Positions 1-10,965 are shown, numbered from the stretch's first letter. The stretch is 64,000 nucleotides of DNA from Bretschneidera sinensis (GCA_023935145.1 CM043700.1:143448828-143512827), one strand, 5' to 3'. Notes: generated from the letters alone by a model not told the origin. A program made the numbers and translations.

Positions 1-529
1 TAATACAATATGTATCTCTATCCTCTAAGTGCACATTTCTCACCAGCTTGAAATCATTGATTTCACTGTTATATCCAAAACCAACAATGACATGCAACAC
101 AGAATCAGTCATCAATAGTGGAGGTAGATGTTTCCATTGAGTCGTTGCAGGATTCCATAGTATAAAAGCAGATTTGGAATGATCCTCAGTAACATCAAGA
201 CATATTAAACCATTAGAAGAACCAACGAAATATGGTTCTCACTTCAAATTAGTTATGGATGGTATTTTTAGGCGAAGGAGTTCTGCATCGATTTTAAGTA
301 ACAAAATCTCATAATAGTATTGCCAACGAGGTATTAAGGTAGATGTGTTTTGGGTGGAGATACAGAAGTGGGTGGTGATGAAATCTAGGGATTTGATGAG
401 AGTGGACCAGGGTTTAGATACGGATTTGAACTTGATTATAGATTTGACGGGCAATCTTGTGAGGATGTCTATAATGATATCTTGGGGCAAGTTTGATTGA
501 TGGGTAGTTCTTGAATTGTTTGCACTCAT
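1..529 (-). pseudogene. F-box protein gene, broken by a nonsense codon, 3' part outside window
   Basis: The minus-strand frame opens at the ATG at 527-529 and encodes an N-terminal F-box domain with the core LPQDIIIDILTRLPVKSI, closely matching the intact paralogue at 5454-6587. The frame meets TGA at 239-241. Translation then continues in the same frame with FVGSSNGLICLD and WNPATTQWKHLPPP, the start of the F-box-associated domain, to the left edge. Aligned with the paralogue, the stop replaces a glycine codon (GGA to TGA), so one substitution breaks it. F-box proteins of this type bind SKP1 in SCF ubiquitin ligases and select substrates through the C-terminal domain. A 97-residue F-box-only product is possible, but a pseudogene is more likely. 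The end beyond the window is unknown. Confidence 0.8.
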
Positions 530-617
530 GGTGATCAAAATCTGTTTGGTTCACGAGAAAGTTGAGGAAAAGAGAAATAGAGTATTTGCAAGTTTGTTTG
601 GTTCTTAAGATGGGTAG

Positions 618-1211
618 TGTTGGGATTTTGGCTCAATTCCCTGCAAGGAGAACTTTTAATTGGTTTAGGAAAAGTGATTTTCTATTTTATAGTTGCTTAT
701 TCTAATAGAAATAGTAGTAATTTCATATTGGATTTTTACTTATCCTAGTAGGAGTAGAAGTAGTTTCTTATGTTGTTGTTATTTTTTATTAGTGTTAGAA
801 AAATATCATCTATATAAAGGGGTCCCAAAGAAGGTTTGAGGTACAATCATAATTCCAATATACATTGTAAATTAGAGGGGTTTACTATAAAAATTATGAT
901 GAAAGCTTTTGGTGTATTGGGGTTTTAGGTTGTCAAGTAGAGAGAACTTACAATTAGAGATAGATTGAGAGCTTTAGTTGTATGAAGGCTTTTAGGTTGT
1001 GAAGTGGTGAGAGTTTAGCAACTTTGCTCTTACTAAAGTTGTAAAAGAAGATTAATAAATTTGTGAGTTTATTAGTAGACGTAGACAAAGAGGTTCTTGA
1101 ACCACATTAATTATTGTTGTTCTTGCTCTTTATTTTATTTTCCTATTTAATTATTGTGGTTGTGTTTTTTGTCTAAAATTTGAGTAGGTGGATTTTAGAG
1201 ATAAAATTCCA
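618..1211 (+). repeat. 5' LTR of the decayed copia element
   Basis: It starts TGTTGGG and ends at or near CCA, five bases before the tRNA primer-binding site. A TATA-like CTATATAAAGG lies near 810-825, where an LTR promoter is expected. The first 86 bases recur at 1890-1977. Confidence 0.65.
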
Positions 1212-1889
1212 ATATGTGGTATCAGAGTTGTGGTTACTATGACAAAAACACTAAAGATAGGCAAAATTAATATTGAATTATTTGATGAGGAGAATGATTT
1301 CTCTCTTTAGCCAAGTTGCATCAAAGATGTATTGATCTGACAAGGGCTTTACAAGACGATTGAAGAGTCCAAGCCACTAGAGATAATGAAAGAAGCTTGG
1401 ATGGATGGGGAGGTTCCCACAATACCTCTAGAGAGAGATAAGTTGAAGAGGCCAAGTGTGTTCGAGATTGAATAATTGTTTGTGATTATATCAAGTGAAG
1501 AGCAGACAAAGTGAGCAAGTTGAGCACTTCAAGGAAGTTGGAGGAAAGATTAAAATCCAAATTTCCAGATTTTTCAAATAAATAGTGCATCTACATTGAG
1601 AAAGAAGAACACACAATTGCAAAGCAAGGCCACGATGGAGGACTTGGAGGAGTTCAGTAGAATGAAGAAGAGTGATAATGAAAAAGCTAATGAGGATGAT
1701 GCAATGCAAGTTCTTAATGGTTCAAAGGTAGTGATGAGAGATACCATGAACGAAGAGAGTCTGTACGTGTTTAATGAGAGGATGATTGCTTCGAAAAGCA
1801 TATAGAAAACCAAAAGTAAAGATTGCACAAACCAAAGAAGAAAGTCAAATTTGATTATGATGTGAAGAATTTGATCTAACGTGGAGATT

Positions 1890-1977
1890 TGTTGGGATTT
1901 TGACTCAAATCTCCACAAGGAAGACTTCTAATTGGTTTGAGAAAAGTGATTTCTTATTTTATAGTTGCTTATTCTGT
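1890..1977 (+). repeat. truncated 3' LTR of the decayed copia element
   Basis: It matches 618-705 with scattered, mostly transition, differences and directly follows a polypurine-like tract. Similarity ends at about 1976. The next 20 bases instead match the F-box 5' flank in inverted orientation. Confidence 0.65.
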
Positions 1978-2024
1978 CCCTCGCCATCCTTGGATAATGT
2001 GTGCCCACACAGACCCATATAGTT

Positions 2025-2590
2025 AAATAAATTTGATTGCCTTACTGAATAATTTTCGGTTACTTGCTATGTAATGTCTTGTTTTTCATTTAATCTTATA
2101 TATAATTAAAGAGAGAAGGTGAAAATGTCATAATTAGTGCGCACAACTCAATTCTTGTTAGGTTTATCTTAAACCTTTGAACATCTATGTAAAAAGAAAT
2201 AGTCATCTAACAAGCAAATTATAAGATTTAAATTCAAACAATTAACAACTCGTGTTGATTAAGTCATGAGCTTTCAAATAACAATATGCCAAAAAAATTA
2301 TGTCAATGACATATTTTCCTTAGGTAGGCAACATTAAATTGGTTAACATTATAAGTTATTCTGTCTTTAAATTGTTTTCATTTTTAGGTTTAAAGGAATC
2401 AAATGGTTTAGGTTATTCTGGATAAGTTCTAGCAATTAGGAAGCTAATTATGTGCATGAGCAAAACATGGTAAGGCTCCCTTTCATCACATCGGATTTGG
2501 TAAATTAAATAGGGAAAATAGTTGTTTAAATCTGTACGTGTAATATAAATGGAAGACAACGGTCCAAATTTGAATACTAATGAAAATTCG
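2025..2590. repeat. duplicated F-box upstream block, copy A (copy B 6960-7560, partial copy C 9240-9430)
   Basis: The stretches 2025-2590 and about 7040-7560 are collinear and similar throughout. Shared words include GCATGAGCAAAACATGG (2454 and 7411), GGTAAATTAAA and TGTAATATAAATGGAAGA. A shorter third copy at 9240-9430 shares the part ending TGTAATGTCTTG..TTTTCATT. In both main copies the block lies upstream of a minus-strand F-box gene. It therefore marks the unit of an old tandem duplication. No gene is seen inside it. Confidence 0.7.
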
Positions 2591-2841
2591 ATTAAGTTTG
2601 GTTGATTGAAGATTTGTTAATGGAAAAAATCAACCAAGAAAACCCATCGACGACTTTTATTAGTGAAATTCGCATTACCATTGATAAGCATAAAAATAAC
2701 GTCCATAACAATCAAGCGTTCAACTTCAGGAGGAAACTCCTAAGCATTATCTAGCAATAGATGTGTGGAAACTCGGCATTGATTTTTAATCTTCTTTTAT
2801 GGCTTTGCCCTACAGGAAATCTAAGGACTGGGAAGAATTTA

Positions 2842-3064
2842 TTGGGTATTTCGGACCCTTTGGAACATTACCCATGCTCCCTTGTAACTTCTGGAAACTT
2901 GCCTAGTAATTCTTTGAATTTCAAGTGGTAATCAGAGGAACCTAAAAGAAAATTTCTGAAAGGTAACAGAAATTACTACCCGAATTTCCAGGAGTTACTA
3001 TTTGAGTTTCCAGAAATTACTAACGAGCATGGATACTTTTACATGGGGTATGGAACACCCAGGT
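2842..3064. mobile_element. foldback (MITE-like) element with long imperfect inverted arms
   Basis: The left arm (about 2842-2930) and the reverse complement of the right arm (about 2965-3064) share CCATGCTC, then GTAA-TTCTGGAAACT, then TAGTAA, then GGAAATTC-like words in the same order. The transcript would fold into a long hairpin. The arms themselves carry a roughly 22-base internal repeat built on TAGTAATTTCTGGAAA. There is no coding capacity. It is probably a non-autonomous DNA transposon, but the family and target duplication could not be fixed. Confidence 0.55.
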
Positions 3065-3120
3065 GATTAATTTGGAGAGAAAAAAAAAAGAACAAAAAAG
3101 AAAAGAAAGAGAAGAAGAGA

Positions 3121-3390
3121 ATGCACTTATCATCCAACAAGAGTAAAGCAAAGGATCAAGTGCTTGGTAATCCCCATGCCTCTGTATTTTGTTACACAAA
3201 AGGCAGCCATATACCTAAAGCACATGTTCGAGTGCTTGATAAATATGGCTTAATCATCATAGAATCAAGGAATCCTGCTATCTCAGAAGAGCAAATTAAA
3301 GAATCGTTAACTGTAAAGAGAATCAATAACTCAATATTCCTAAACCTTACAAAAGGGAGTATTATGTTGAAGTTCCAATGGATTTGCTGA
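3121..3390 (+). CDS. small ORF of unknown function, doubtful
   Basis: An 89-codon ATG frame directly follows a purine-rich stretch (3080-3120). The product is basic in the first 15 residues and otherwise mixed, with no recognisable domain, signal peptide or membrane segment. The last residues run into a hydrophobic stretch before TGA. No splice partners were found. It may be a chance frame or a gene relic between two F-box duplication units. I do not assign a function. Confidence 0.15.
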   Translation: MHLSSNKSKAKDQVLGNPHASVFCYTKGSHIPKAHVRVLDKYGLIIIESRNPAISEEQIKESLTVKRINNSIFLNLTKGSIMLKFQWIC

Positions 3391-5250
3391 TCTCAACCTC
3401 CTTCCACAAATTCCCCCAGTAATCAATATAATGGAGAACAACCTACTCTATTAGATTCAGTGATTGATTAAAAGTGAGAAGATGTCAAAAAAAAAATCTT
3501 AATCAAAATTTTTTCTTTTTATTTTATTTTTGGTAAAAGAAAATTAAATCCCCCTCAAGCATGTTGCCTCATACTACATCACTTTTCTGATATGACAACC
3601 CATATGTAAGTATGCAACAAGGAATCCCTCACAATGAAAAAGACCTAATTCTTATCCAGCTCTAAATAGGTTCTATTACTCTACTAATCCTCCAGAAAAT
3701 TGAACTATAAAGGGACTACAGGAGCCAAATACCACATAATCTCTCTTGAAAACTTGAGTAAAACATAAAAGATCTTTCCAGAGATAAAAACCATTAGCAA
3801 AGAGAAAATAACTCTGTAAGACTCTTTCCATCTAATGGCAGCATCAATAAATAGCAAAGAGAAGAAATTTTATATCCACTAATTATTTTGCAGAATCAAC
3901 TAAAAATATGACAATCAAAAGGTGACACAATAAATATATACACAACATCAAGGTGAAAAAAAGGCACCTCTACAAGGAAATTAGAAACTATATATCCGTG
4001 CTAACAAGTGCGGTAATAGGAAAAAAGGTCCACGTTTGCTTTCTCTAAAACATATGGATCAAGTTAGTAGAGTATTTGCAGCATAATGACGGATATATTA
4101 CGAAGATAATGACAATGATTGCATATAAAAGTATCAAATGGAAATCAAGAGTAGGGTTTAGGAGCAATAAAAGGAACAAAAAAAAGGCAGAGTAAGATAA
4201 ATTAAACATTGCATAAATAAAAAATAATAATTTGAAGATATAACAACTTAAGAAAACTAAGATATAATTTCAACCAAAGACCAGAAAACCGAATTTTATT
4301 CAAGCTAAATATTCAAAGGCCACAGAAAAGTTCTTGCAACCACAACTGGTAACTACTGCTCTACAACATCAATGTCTAGCCATCCAAACTAACCCTAAAA
4401 TATAAAAATTCAACATATGCCCCTAACCAGGGCATTATCAAAGAGAAGAACGGGAAGTTATAACTCTTTTTGGAAAAAAATCATTAAGGTTGATACTCCT
4501 AAATACTATTCCAATTTAATGTCAATTTCAAGAAATGCTTACGTACGTGAATGGAAGCAAAGAAAATAAACCATATATGCACTTTTTCTTCTCGTGGTAT
4601 CAAACTATCAACTAATGGCATAATTCTCATTTCGATAATCAAAATCACAAGATATCACTGATAAAATAAAAATAAAAAACACAACATTAGAGTGAGAACG
4701 CAGCTCAATGAGGATATCATTAAAATCAATTATAACAAGGGTAGTGAAAACTTGATTTCCCACAAATATGGATCTTGTAAAGAGAGTATCTGGCAACATA
4801 GTGACAGATATTATAAACGTCCCGACAAATATACGCAAAAGCTAGAAAGAATATTAAATCCAAATCACGAATAGGAATTTAAGAGAATTCTTTTATAAAA
4901 AAAAGCCAGATTAAGATAAATTGAAAATTACATGCATAATACAATGAATTTCCGCACCAAAGAACTTGAAAATCAAACTCTTATAAAGTTTCAACAAAGT
5001 ACCAACAAACCAAACTACAAGATGAGTATTCAAATAGAACAGTAAATTAAGTTTTTAGACCACAACTTGAAAACAAAATGAACAAAACAAACTCTAACAG
5101 GCCCATATCTGTGGTTTTACAAGCATCAATCTCTCACAACACCACAAATCCTACAAATTAAATACAGATTTATAAAAAGAAAAAAATAGCTGAAGTAAAA
5201 GCAACGAGGCTTAGATTGAGAGAGGGCTTAATTGGAACCTCATAGCTAGG
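3391..5250. other. AT-rich intergenic DNA, nothing recognised
   Basis: Both strands are stop-rich with only short chance frames. It has no counterpart in the other F-box units. No repeat, RNA gene or conserved element was recognised. Confidence 0.5.
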
Positions 5251-5259
5251 ATAGGATCC

Positions 5260-5345
5260 TCTTGCACAACTCATCTCTGCCGAGCTCCAATAATTTGAAC
5301 AATACTCAGTTGTCTACTATTGAGATCACAAAAAATAGAAACCAC
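5260..5345 (-). pseudogene. relic of an F-box protein C-terminus
   Basis: Minus-strand translation gives FCDLNSRQLSIVQIIGARQ followed by a stop. This matches the C-terminal words FYDLNSKQLLNTVHVIGARS of the F-box fragment at 10016-10350. It lies just 3' of the intact F-box gene, which has its own different C-terminus ending at 5454. It is therefore either a leftover of another paralogue or an ancient alternative 3' end. Confidence 0.55.
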
Positions 5346-5453
5346 AGTATAATTTGTCAAAACATAATCAAGACAAATGCAACACCAATCTAGAGCAAGA
5401 ATAAATAGAGTTGAAAGTAGAAATTACCACATTAATTTCATTGATGAGCCTCT

Positions 5454-6587
5454 TTAATTTCCTCCTCCATCGACTGGAACCAAGCTCTCCACATAGGTAA
5501 AAACTTCATTGTAATATCTTTCACGTGGAAAACGGAACTCTCTGGTATCTTGATTACCTGGATGAAATAACAGAGTCCTTGTATTTGGATCCATGAATTT
5601 CGTTATTTCTTCACAATCTTCCCAACTCTCTATATGAAGTAAATATAACGGATATGGTTCCATAATAGTAAATATATTATCCCAACTCACGCCGCCGTCA
5701 TCTCCATAATCATTCATTACCCACAATTCAAACCAGTCGTAAGGTTTATAGTATGGGTACACAATCAAAGCTAGTGATTCCTTATACGACACAATTTCAA
5801 AATTGTTTTCAACCTCAAATTCAGGCATTGGTATGCTCTTGAAAACTTCATTAGCAATGTCAAACGACACTATAAACTCAGATTCAGGATATGAGCCAGG
5901 GTCACGCAGGGTATTCGGTGAATCAATTGCCAACCAGTGTAACACCCCCTTAATAGCCACTCCCTGCTTACGTCTCGAAATCAAGCGCGTCGTTATATCA
6001 ACATGTTCAATTTCTCTCCAAATTCCCGTACTCCATGTATAAACTTCAGCTCTAATTCTATTTTCACCACCATGCACAATTCTCACCAGCTTGAAATCAT
6101 TAATTTCTCTGGCATATCCAAAACCAACGGGTACCTTCCACACATCAGATCCAGTCATCAATGGCGGAGGTAGATATTTCCATTGAGTTGTTGCAGGATT
6201 CCATAGCACAAAAGCAGACTTGGAACGCCCCTTGGTAATATCAAGACAGATCAAACCATTGGAAGAACCCACGATATTTGGTAACCCCATTGAATCGGTC
6301 ATGAATGGTATTTTTAGGGGAAGGAGTTTTGCTTCGTTTTGAAGCAACACGATCTTAGAATTGCTGTCTACTCTACTGTGCCAACGACAAATTAGGATAG
6401 ATGGGTTTTGGGTGGAGATATGGAGGTGGGCAGTGGTGAAATCTAGGGATTTGATGAGAGTGGACCAGGGTTTAGATACGCACTTGAACCGGGTTAGGGA
6501 TTTGACAGGCAATCTTGTGAGGATGTCTTGAATGATATGTTGGGGCAAGTATGATTGATGGGTACTTCTTGGTTTTTTAGAAATCAT
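5454..6587 (-). CDS. F-box protein with F-box-associated (FBA) domain, intact
   Basis: A single-exon gene for 377 residues. I place the start at 6585-6587 (MISKKP) because the paralogue at 1-529 starts at the same ATG, and the upstream 35 codons of open frame align with non-coding flank in the other copies. Residues about 8-50 form the F-box (LPQHIIQDILTRLPVKSLTR, then FKCVSKPWSTLIKS). NGLICLD and WNPATTQWKYLPPP (about 105-140) begin an FBA-type domain that runs to the C-terminus. By family, it would act as substrate adaptor in an SCF (SKP1-cullin-F-box) ubiquitin ligase, in the style of CPR1-like proteins. The substrate is unknown. It is the only unbroken member of the local F-box cluster. 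The 5' flank (6588-6700) is shared with the other copies. Confidence 0.88.
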   Translation of the reverse strand: MISKKPRSTHQSYLPQHIIQDILTRLPVKSLTRFKCVSKPWSTLIKSLDFTTAHLHISTQNPSILICRWHSRVDSNSKIVLLQNEAKLLPLKIPFMTDSMGLPNIVGSSNGLICLDITKGRSKSAFVLWNPATTQWKYLPPPLMTGSDVWKVPVGFGYAREINDFKLVRIVHGGENRIRAEVYTWSTGIWREIEHVDITTRLISRRKQGVAIKGVLHWLAIDSPNTLRDPGSYPESEFIVSFDIANEVFKSIPMPEFEVENNFEIVSYKESLALIVYPYYKPYDWFELWVMNDYGDDGGVSWDNIFTIMEPYPLYLLHIESWEDCEEITKFMDPNTRTLLFHPGNQDTREFRFPRERYYNEVFTYVESLVPVDGGGN

Positions 6588-6699
6588 CGTGATCGGAAAT
6601 TTGTTTGGATCGCGAGAAAGATGAGGGAAAGAGAACTGGTGACTTCGCAGGTCTCCTTGGTTGAGAAGGATAGCGAGGGACAGAACAGGCACTGTTATG

Positions 6700-9497
6700 A
6701 TATGTGTGTTAGTAAGAAACGGTAGTTTTTAACACTTGTCATAAATTCTTGGTATTATTCGTTGAATATGTCATATAAAAAATGCAAGCACTGCTGATAA
6801 AAAATATATAATTTTTAATTAATGTTTTAAATTTTAAAAAAAAAGGTTTAAAGTTAAAACTCATTGTCAGAATTAGTATGAGTTTTTATCCTGGTGATTG
6901 TATTTATTGAATTATCTATAATATTTTATTTTATTTAATATGAACCTATTAACAATAATGACAATTACTCATTAATTATTTACTGTTTATCGCTTACTGC
7001 ATGTTATCATTTATTAAATACTAAAAGAGGCAAATTTGAATCTCATTCAGTTCAATAAGTTTTTCTATTTTAATGAATTATTTTTATTATGTACATTGTT
7101 ATTCGTTTTAGGAAGTGTCAATCAAAAAATAAATGATAAGTTAGATGAAAGAGTCAAAATTGTCATAATTCATGCACACAACTCACGACTAGTTAGATGA
7201 AATTCATTTGACAAGCAAATTATAAAATTTATATTCAAACAAATAACAACTCGTTCTGATTAAGTTACAGACTTTCAAAATACCTTTTAAAATATCATAT
7301 AGCAAAATTTTTATGTTAATGACGGTTTTCCTTAAGTAGCAACAATTAAATTGTTTAAAATTATTTAATTAAAAAAAAAATTGGATAAGTTGTCTAGGAA
7401 GCCTGTATGCATGAGCAAAACATGGCATGTACAAACACAGCCTATTCATCATATCAGATTTGGTAAATTAAACAGAGAAATTAACTTTTTCAAATTTGTA
7501 CATGTAATATAAATGGAAGATAATGGTCAAAATATGAAAACAATGAAAACTCGATTGTGTTATTTTCATAAGCACAAACCACGGTGAATATACATGATGA
7601 CTATTTATTATCTATGAATTTCAATCATTTCAAACAAAAAATTTGGTAATTTTTACTTACCCAAAAAAGAATGATTAATCGACCAATGAACAGTTAGGTT
7701 TATTTTTAGCTACATCTCGTTCTACAAAAATATGGCTAAGAAAAGGATGCAGTAGAATTGAAGTTAGAGAAAATAAGGCTAAGAAAAGGAACCAAAAAAA
7801 TTCCAACATGGCAAGTTGAAATCTAAAACCGAAAATAATTTTGGACGGAGAATAACCTGGGAAATAGTTTGACAGCTACATCTATTTTGGTAAAAAAATG
7901 TCATGAATAAGTTTGTAAGATATTGTTGGGAATTCTGATACTCTAAAATAGTTATACAATCAAAATAATAAAAATGAAAATAAAATAAACATAATAATTT
8001 TTAATGTGGTTCAGTACCTTTTACTTATTATCACGAACCAATCGTTATTCTATTATTTTTGTAATTTTTGAATCGAAAAAATCTGATAAAACTTAATTCA
8101 CATGCTAGTTTACTTCCACCCGATCAAAATCTTTTTATTTTAATCGAGCTTTTAATATCACTTAATCAGATTTTAGGTATAATCTCTACATAAATGATAG
8201 TTCTTAACACAATAAATTGTCACAATCTCATCCGTATCTCATGACATAAATTCTTGGGATTATTCATTGAATATGCCCTATTAAAAAGTAATTAGTACAA
8301 TTGATTTAAAAACAAAAAGTGCAAGCAAGCAAGATTTTTCACCAAATTAAAATTTTGTGAACTTAATTAGTTATATCAATAAAAAAAATTAGAGTTAAAC
8401 TATGGTGTCATTATATATTGAAAGTATGAACAATAATATTCATAATTATAATTGCCGCTGTTTTCTAAGAACTTATGGATATATATAAAACAATGTTTAG
8501 AAGTTTGAAAGGTTTTTAAACACATGAAATTTTAGAGAAAAGAGAAAAAGAAGATGAAGAATTCAAAATTCTGTTTAAAAAAAATTGTAAAATATTATAA
8601 TTATCTACTATATTTATAGAGATAATGTATATTTTTTCACAAGAGACACTTAGTTTCAGTCTTCAACTGACAAAATTGAATGTCTTTTTAAAAGAGACAC
8701 TTTAGTTCACTTTCAAACATCATTTTAACGTTCAAAAGATTTAAATTTCCCGTTAAGACAGTAGACTATGTTCCATAAATGTCTTTTAATTGCCCAATTA
8801 TACAGTAGACTATCATATAAGACAACCAACTATCTTCGGAATAAAACTGAATTTTTATTTTTTTTCCTTCAATTTTTGAAATCATCGTAAAATTAAAACT
8901 AGATTTTATTTTGAAAATCACTAACAGTAAAAATATCTAAAAATAGTTTAGAATTTTGTTTTATAGAATACATACCTATTACCAATGTTATAATTTGGAA
9001 AAATATTTTTGTTCAAGTAGATATATATTTAAGAAAGAATGTGTTAGAATGATACGTTGATTTGTTTTGTAATAGAATTGAGCTTGGTATATTTACATTC
9101 AAAGTATGCATGACATCTTTTATGACGATAATAAAAAACCACACGTGTTATGTGATTAGAATTAATTAACTAAAAAGTAACTAGAATAAATATCTTAATT
9201 GTTACAGTCTAATAAAATATATATGGCAGTTGTCCGTTAACGGTTTACCGTTTATCGTTTATAGTTTGTCATTTATTACATGTCAACCATTTAATTAATG
9301 CTATAAGAAGCAAATTTGAGTTCCATATGATTCAATAAATTCTACTGTCTTACCGAATTATCTTTTGTTACGTATTTGTAATGTCTTGCTTTTCATTCTA
9401 TGAAATGTCGGTCAAGATTTTTCACCAAATTAAAATTTTGTGAACTTAATTAGTGTTATTAATAAAAAAAAATTAGAGTTAAACTATGGTGTCATTA
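6700..9497. other. AT-rich intergenic DNA with duplicated F-box flanks and possible LTR debris
   Basis: No gene is seen. The stretch 6960-7560 is copy B of the duplicated upstream block. The stretches 6735-6790 and 8240-8330 share a degenerate segment built on CATAAATTCTTGG-ATTATTC. Bases from 7924 start TGTTGGGAATTC and pass a GTGGTTCAGTACC motif like LTR interiors, so a degraded LTR is possible, but its end was not found. Confidence 0.45.
8330..8420. repeat. 91-bp direct repeat, first copy (second at 9413-9504)
   Basis: The two copies begin CAAGATTTTTCACCAAATT and end GGTGTCATTATATATTG, with only a few differences. The second copy ends exactly where the solo LTR at 9503 was inserted, so the first copy represents the empty site on the left side. 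Confidence 0.75.
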
Positions 9498-9502
9498 TAT
9501 AT

Positions 9503-9754
9503 TGCTTATTATCAACCTCACAAATCTCTCTGTTATCATGTAAGCTCAGTACATAAAGAGCATTTATATGCAACTTAAGAAGTCCTAATTAGGGTTTAAT
9601 TAGGTTTCCGTTCTGCTGCAGAACTACGGCTCTTCATGGGCCCAAGCTCAAACCGCCAAACAAAAAACCCTCGCTCGCTTACACGGGAGCGGGACCCTGT
9701 GTTCGTCTAGAGTTCTACAGATCTGGTCCCGTAAAATATGCACCAACTCTAACA
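9503..9754 (-). mobile_element. solo LTR (252 bp) with 5-bp target-site duplication
   Basis: The segment starts TGCTTATTATC and ends CTCTAACA (TG...CA ends). It is flanked by TATAT at 9498-9502 and 9755-9759. Read on the minus strand it opens TGTTAGAGTTGG and holds GCATATAAATGC, a plausible TATA box. The orientation is therefore taken as minus. Its higher GC content stands out from the flanks. No internal domain or second LTR is nearby, as expected after LTR-LTR recombination. Confidence 0.65.
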
Positions 9755-10015
9755 TATATGAGATAAGTTCCAAAATTAAAGTTCTCTCTTAATCAGATAT
9801 TGATAGATTGTTGTAAAACCTACAAATTGTTGTAAAACTTATGAAAAAAAACTTTTGACAGGATTTAGCCCTATTCTTAGGTGGAATTGGGTCAATCTTG
9901 TCTTCTTTTCTTTCAGTTATAATTCGTGTGATTGACAGATCTCAAATCGTTCAATATATAGGACATTATATATGGGGAGCTAGCCTTTTGCTCAACTAGA
10001 TTATCAGCTTCTTAG

Positions 10016-10350
10016 CTAGAAAGTAACCAAACTCTCCACATAATCATGACTTTCATAAATGGAGCGAGCTCCAATGACATGAACAGTATTCAGTAATTGT
10101 TTACTATTTAGATCATAAAACATCATCGAATCATCATCACCTTTCTTTTCGGTTTTCGTTTGCATGATTGCTTTACCATTATCTCTCTCCACAACAATCG
10201 GCCAACCAACATTAAAAAATGGTCTTATAGAGAATAACTTAGTCCAATATTCCTCACTACCACCACTACTATTACTACTGTCATAATTCATCCTCCACAC
10301 GTCGAACATCTCAACCCATTTACCCTTCTCCCGTTGAAGTGATTCAAACA
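10016..10350 (-). pseudogene. 3' part of an F-box gene split by a retrotransposon
   Basis: The minus-strand frame encodes about 110 residues starting FESLQREKGKWVEMFDVW and ending YVESLVTF. This corresponds to the C-terminal half of the FBA domain of the paralogue at 5454-6587 (ESLALIV..FELWVMNDYGDD..YVESLVPV). The frame begins exactly at the LTR edge at 10351. The apparent ATG there is built partly from the LTR and is not a real start. The N-terminal part of the same gene lies 9.6 kb away at 19977-20572. Confidence 0.8.
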
Positions 10351-10900
10351 TGTTAAGAAAAAAATTACTGAGTTGAAGCTAACACACAACTAAAGTAAAA
10401 TGAGAAAAATAAAGATAAAATGGACACAAATATTTTACGTGGAAAAACCTCCGAACAAATTTGGGGTAAAAAAACCACGGGTAAGTATAGGAGGATTTCA
10501 CTATTGTAAAATAGAGATTACAACATCTTCTCTCTAATTACAATGAGATAATAATTGTCTAATCTCTATTGTAATAGGAGAAACAACTCTCTCACAAAAT
10601 GGAAAAAATATTACTTACAAAGAAGGAACAAATTTTCCTCTCTAAGTAGTAACTCTCAAGAAAACTCTCACACTCTTTCTAATACTCTTCTTGGTGTGTA
10701 TATTTGATTACAAATGAGAACCTATTTATAGGCTTCAAGAACACTATTGTTCATTCACATGGCCACTATTGTTCATTCACATGAACACAATTGTTCATTC
10801 ACATGGCCACCTTTGTATTTTGTCCATGTGGTTTTCACTTTAACACCTTTGTCTTGTGGAGAAAGTGGCTTTACCACTAAAAATGCCATTTCTCATTACA
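10351..10900 (-). repeat. 3' LTR of the copia element
   Basis: Plus-strand ends are TGTTAAGAAAA and CTCATTACA. It is about 24 bp longer than the 5' LTR, mainly because it has three rather than two copies of a 22-bp repeat. Most other differences from the partner LTR are transitions, as expected from decay of methylated cytosines. Confidence 0.9.
10743..10808. repeat. 22-bp minisatellite inside the LTR (3 copies)
   Basis: The unit ACTATTGTTCATTCACATGG plus two more bases occurs three times in a row here. It occurs only twice at the matching place in the other LTR (about 19840-19884). The copy number changed after insertion. Confidence 0.8.
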
Positions 10901-10912
10901 TTCTCCCACTTA
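10901..10912 (-). other. polypurine tract of the copia element
   Basis: On the minus strand AAGTGGGAGAA directly precedes the 3' LTR start. This is the usual primer for plus-strand DNA synthesis. Confidence 0.7.
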
Positions 10913-10965
10913 AAGTCACTTTCGTAATCCTTCCATCCTTCCTTACTTGCCAAATCCATGCTTGC

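Larger units (their letters stand above)
618..1977 (+). mobile_element. decayed Ty1/copia-type LTR retrotransposon, 3' LTR truncated
   Basis: A first LTR begins TGTTGGGATTTT at 618 and runs to about 1211. It is followed by a primer-binding site TGGTATCAGAG (1217) complementary to the initiator-Met tRNA 3' end. A short internal part has gag-like words in broken frames (1240-1400) and a purine-rich GTGGAGATT at 1881-1889. A second LTR start with about 86% similarity lies at 1890-1977, where homology stops abruptly. Internal DNA is only about 680 bp, so pol has been lost. It lies in the 5' flank of the broken F-box gene at 1-529. No target-site duplication can be recognised because the 3' LTR end is missing. 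Confidence 0.75.
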
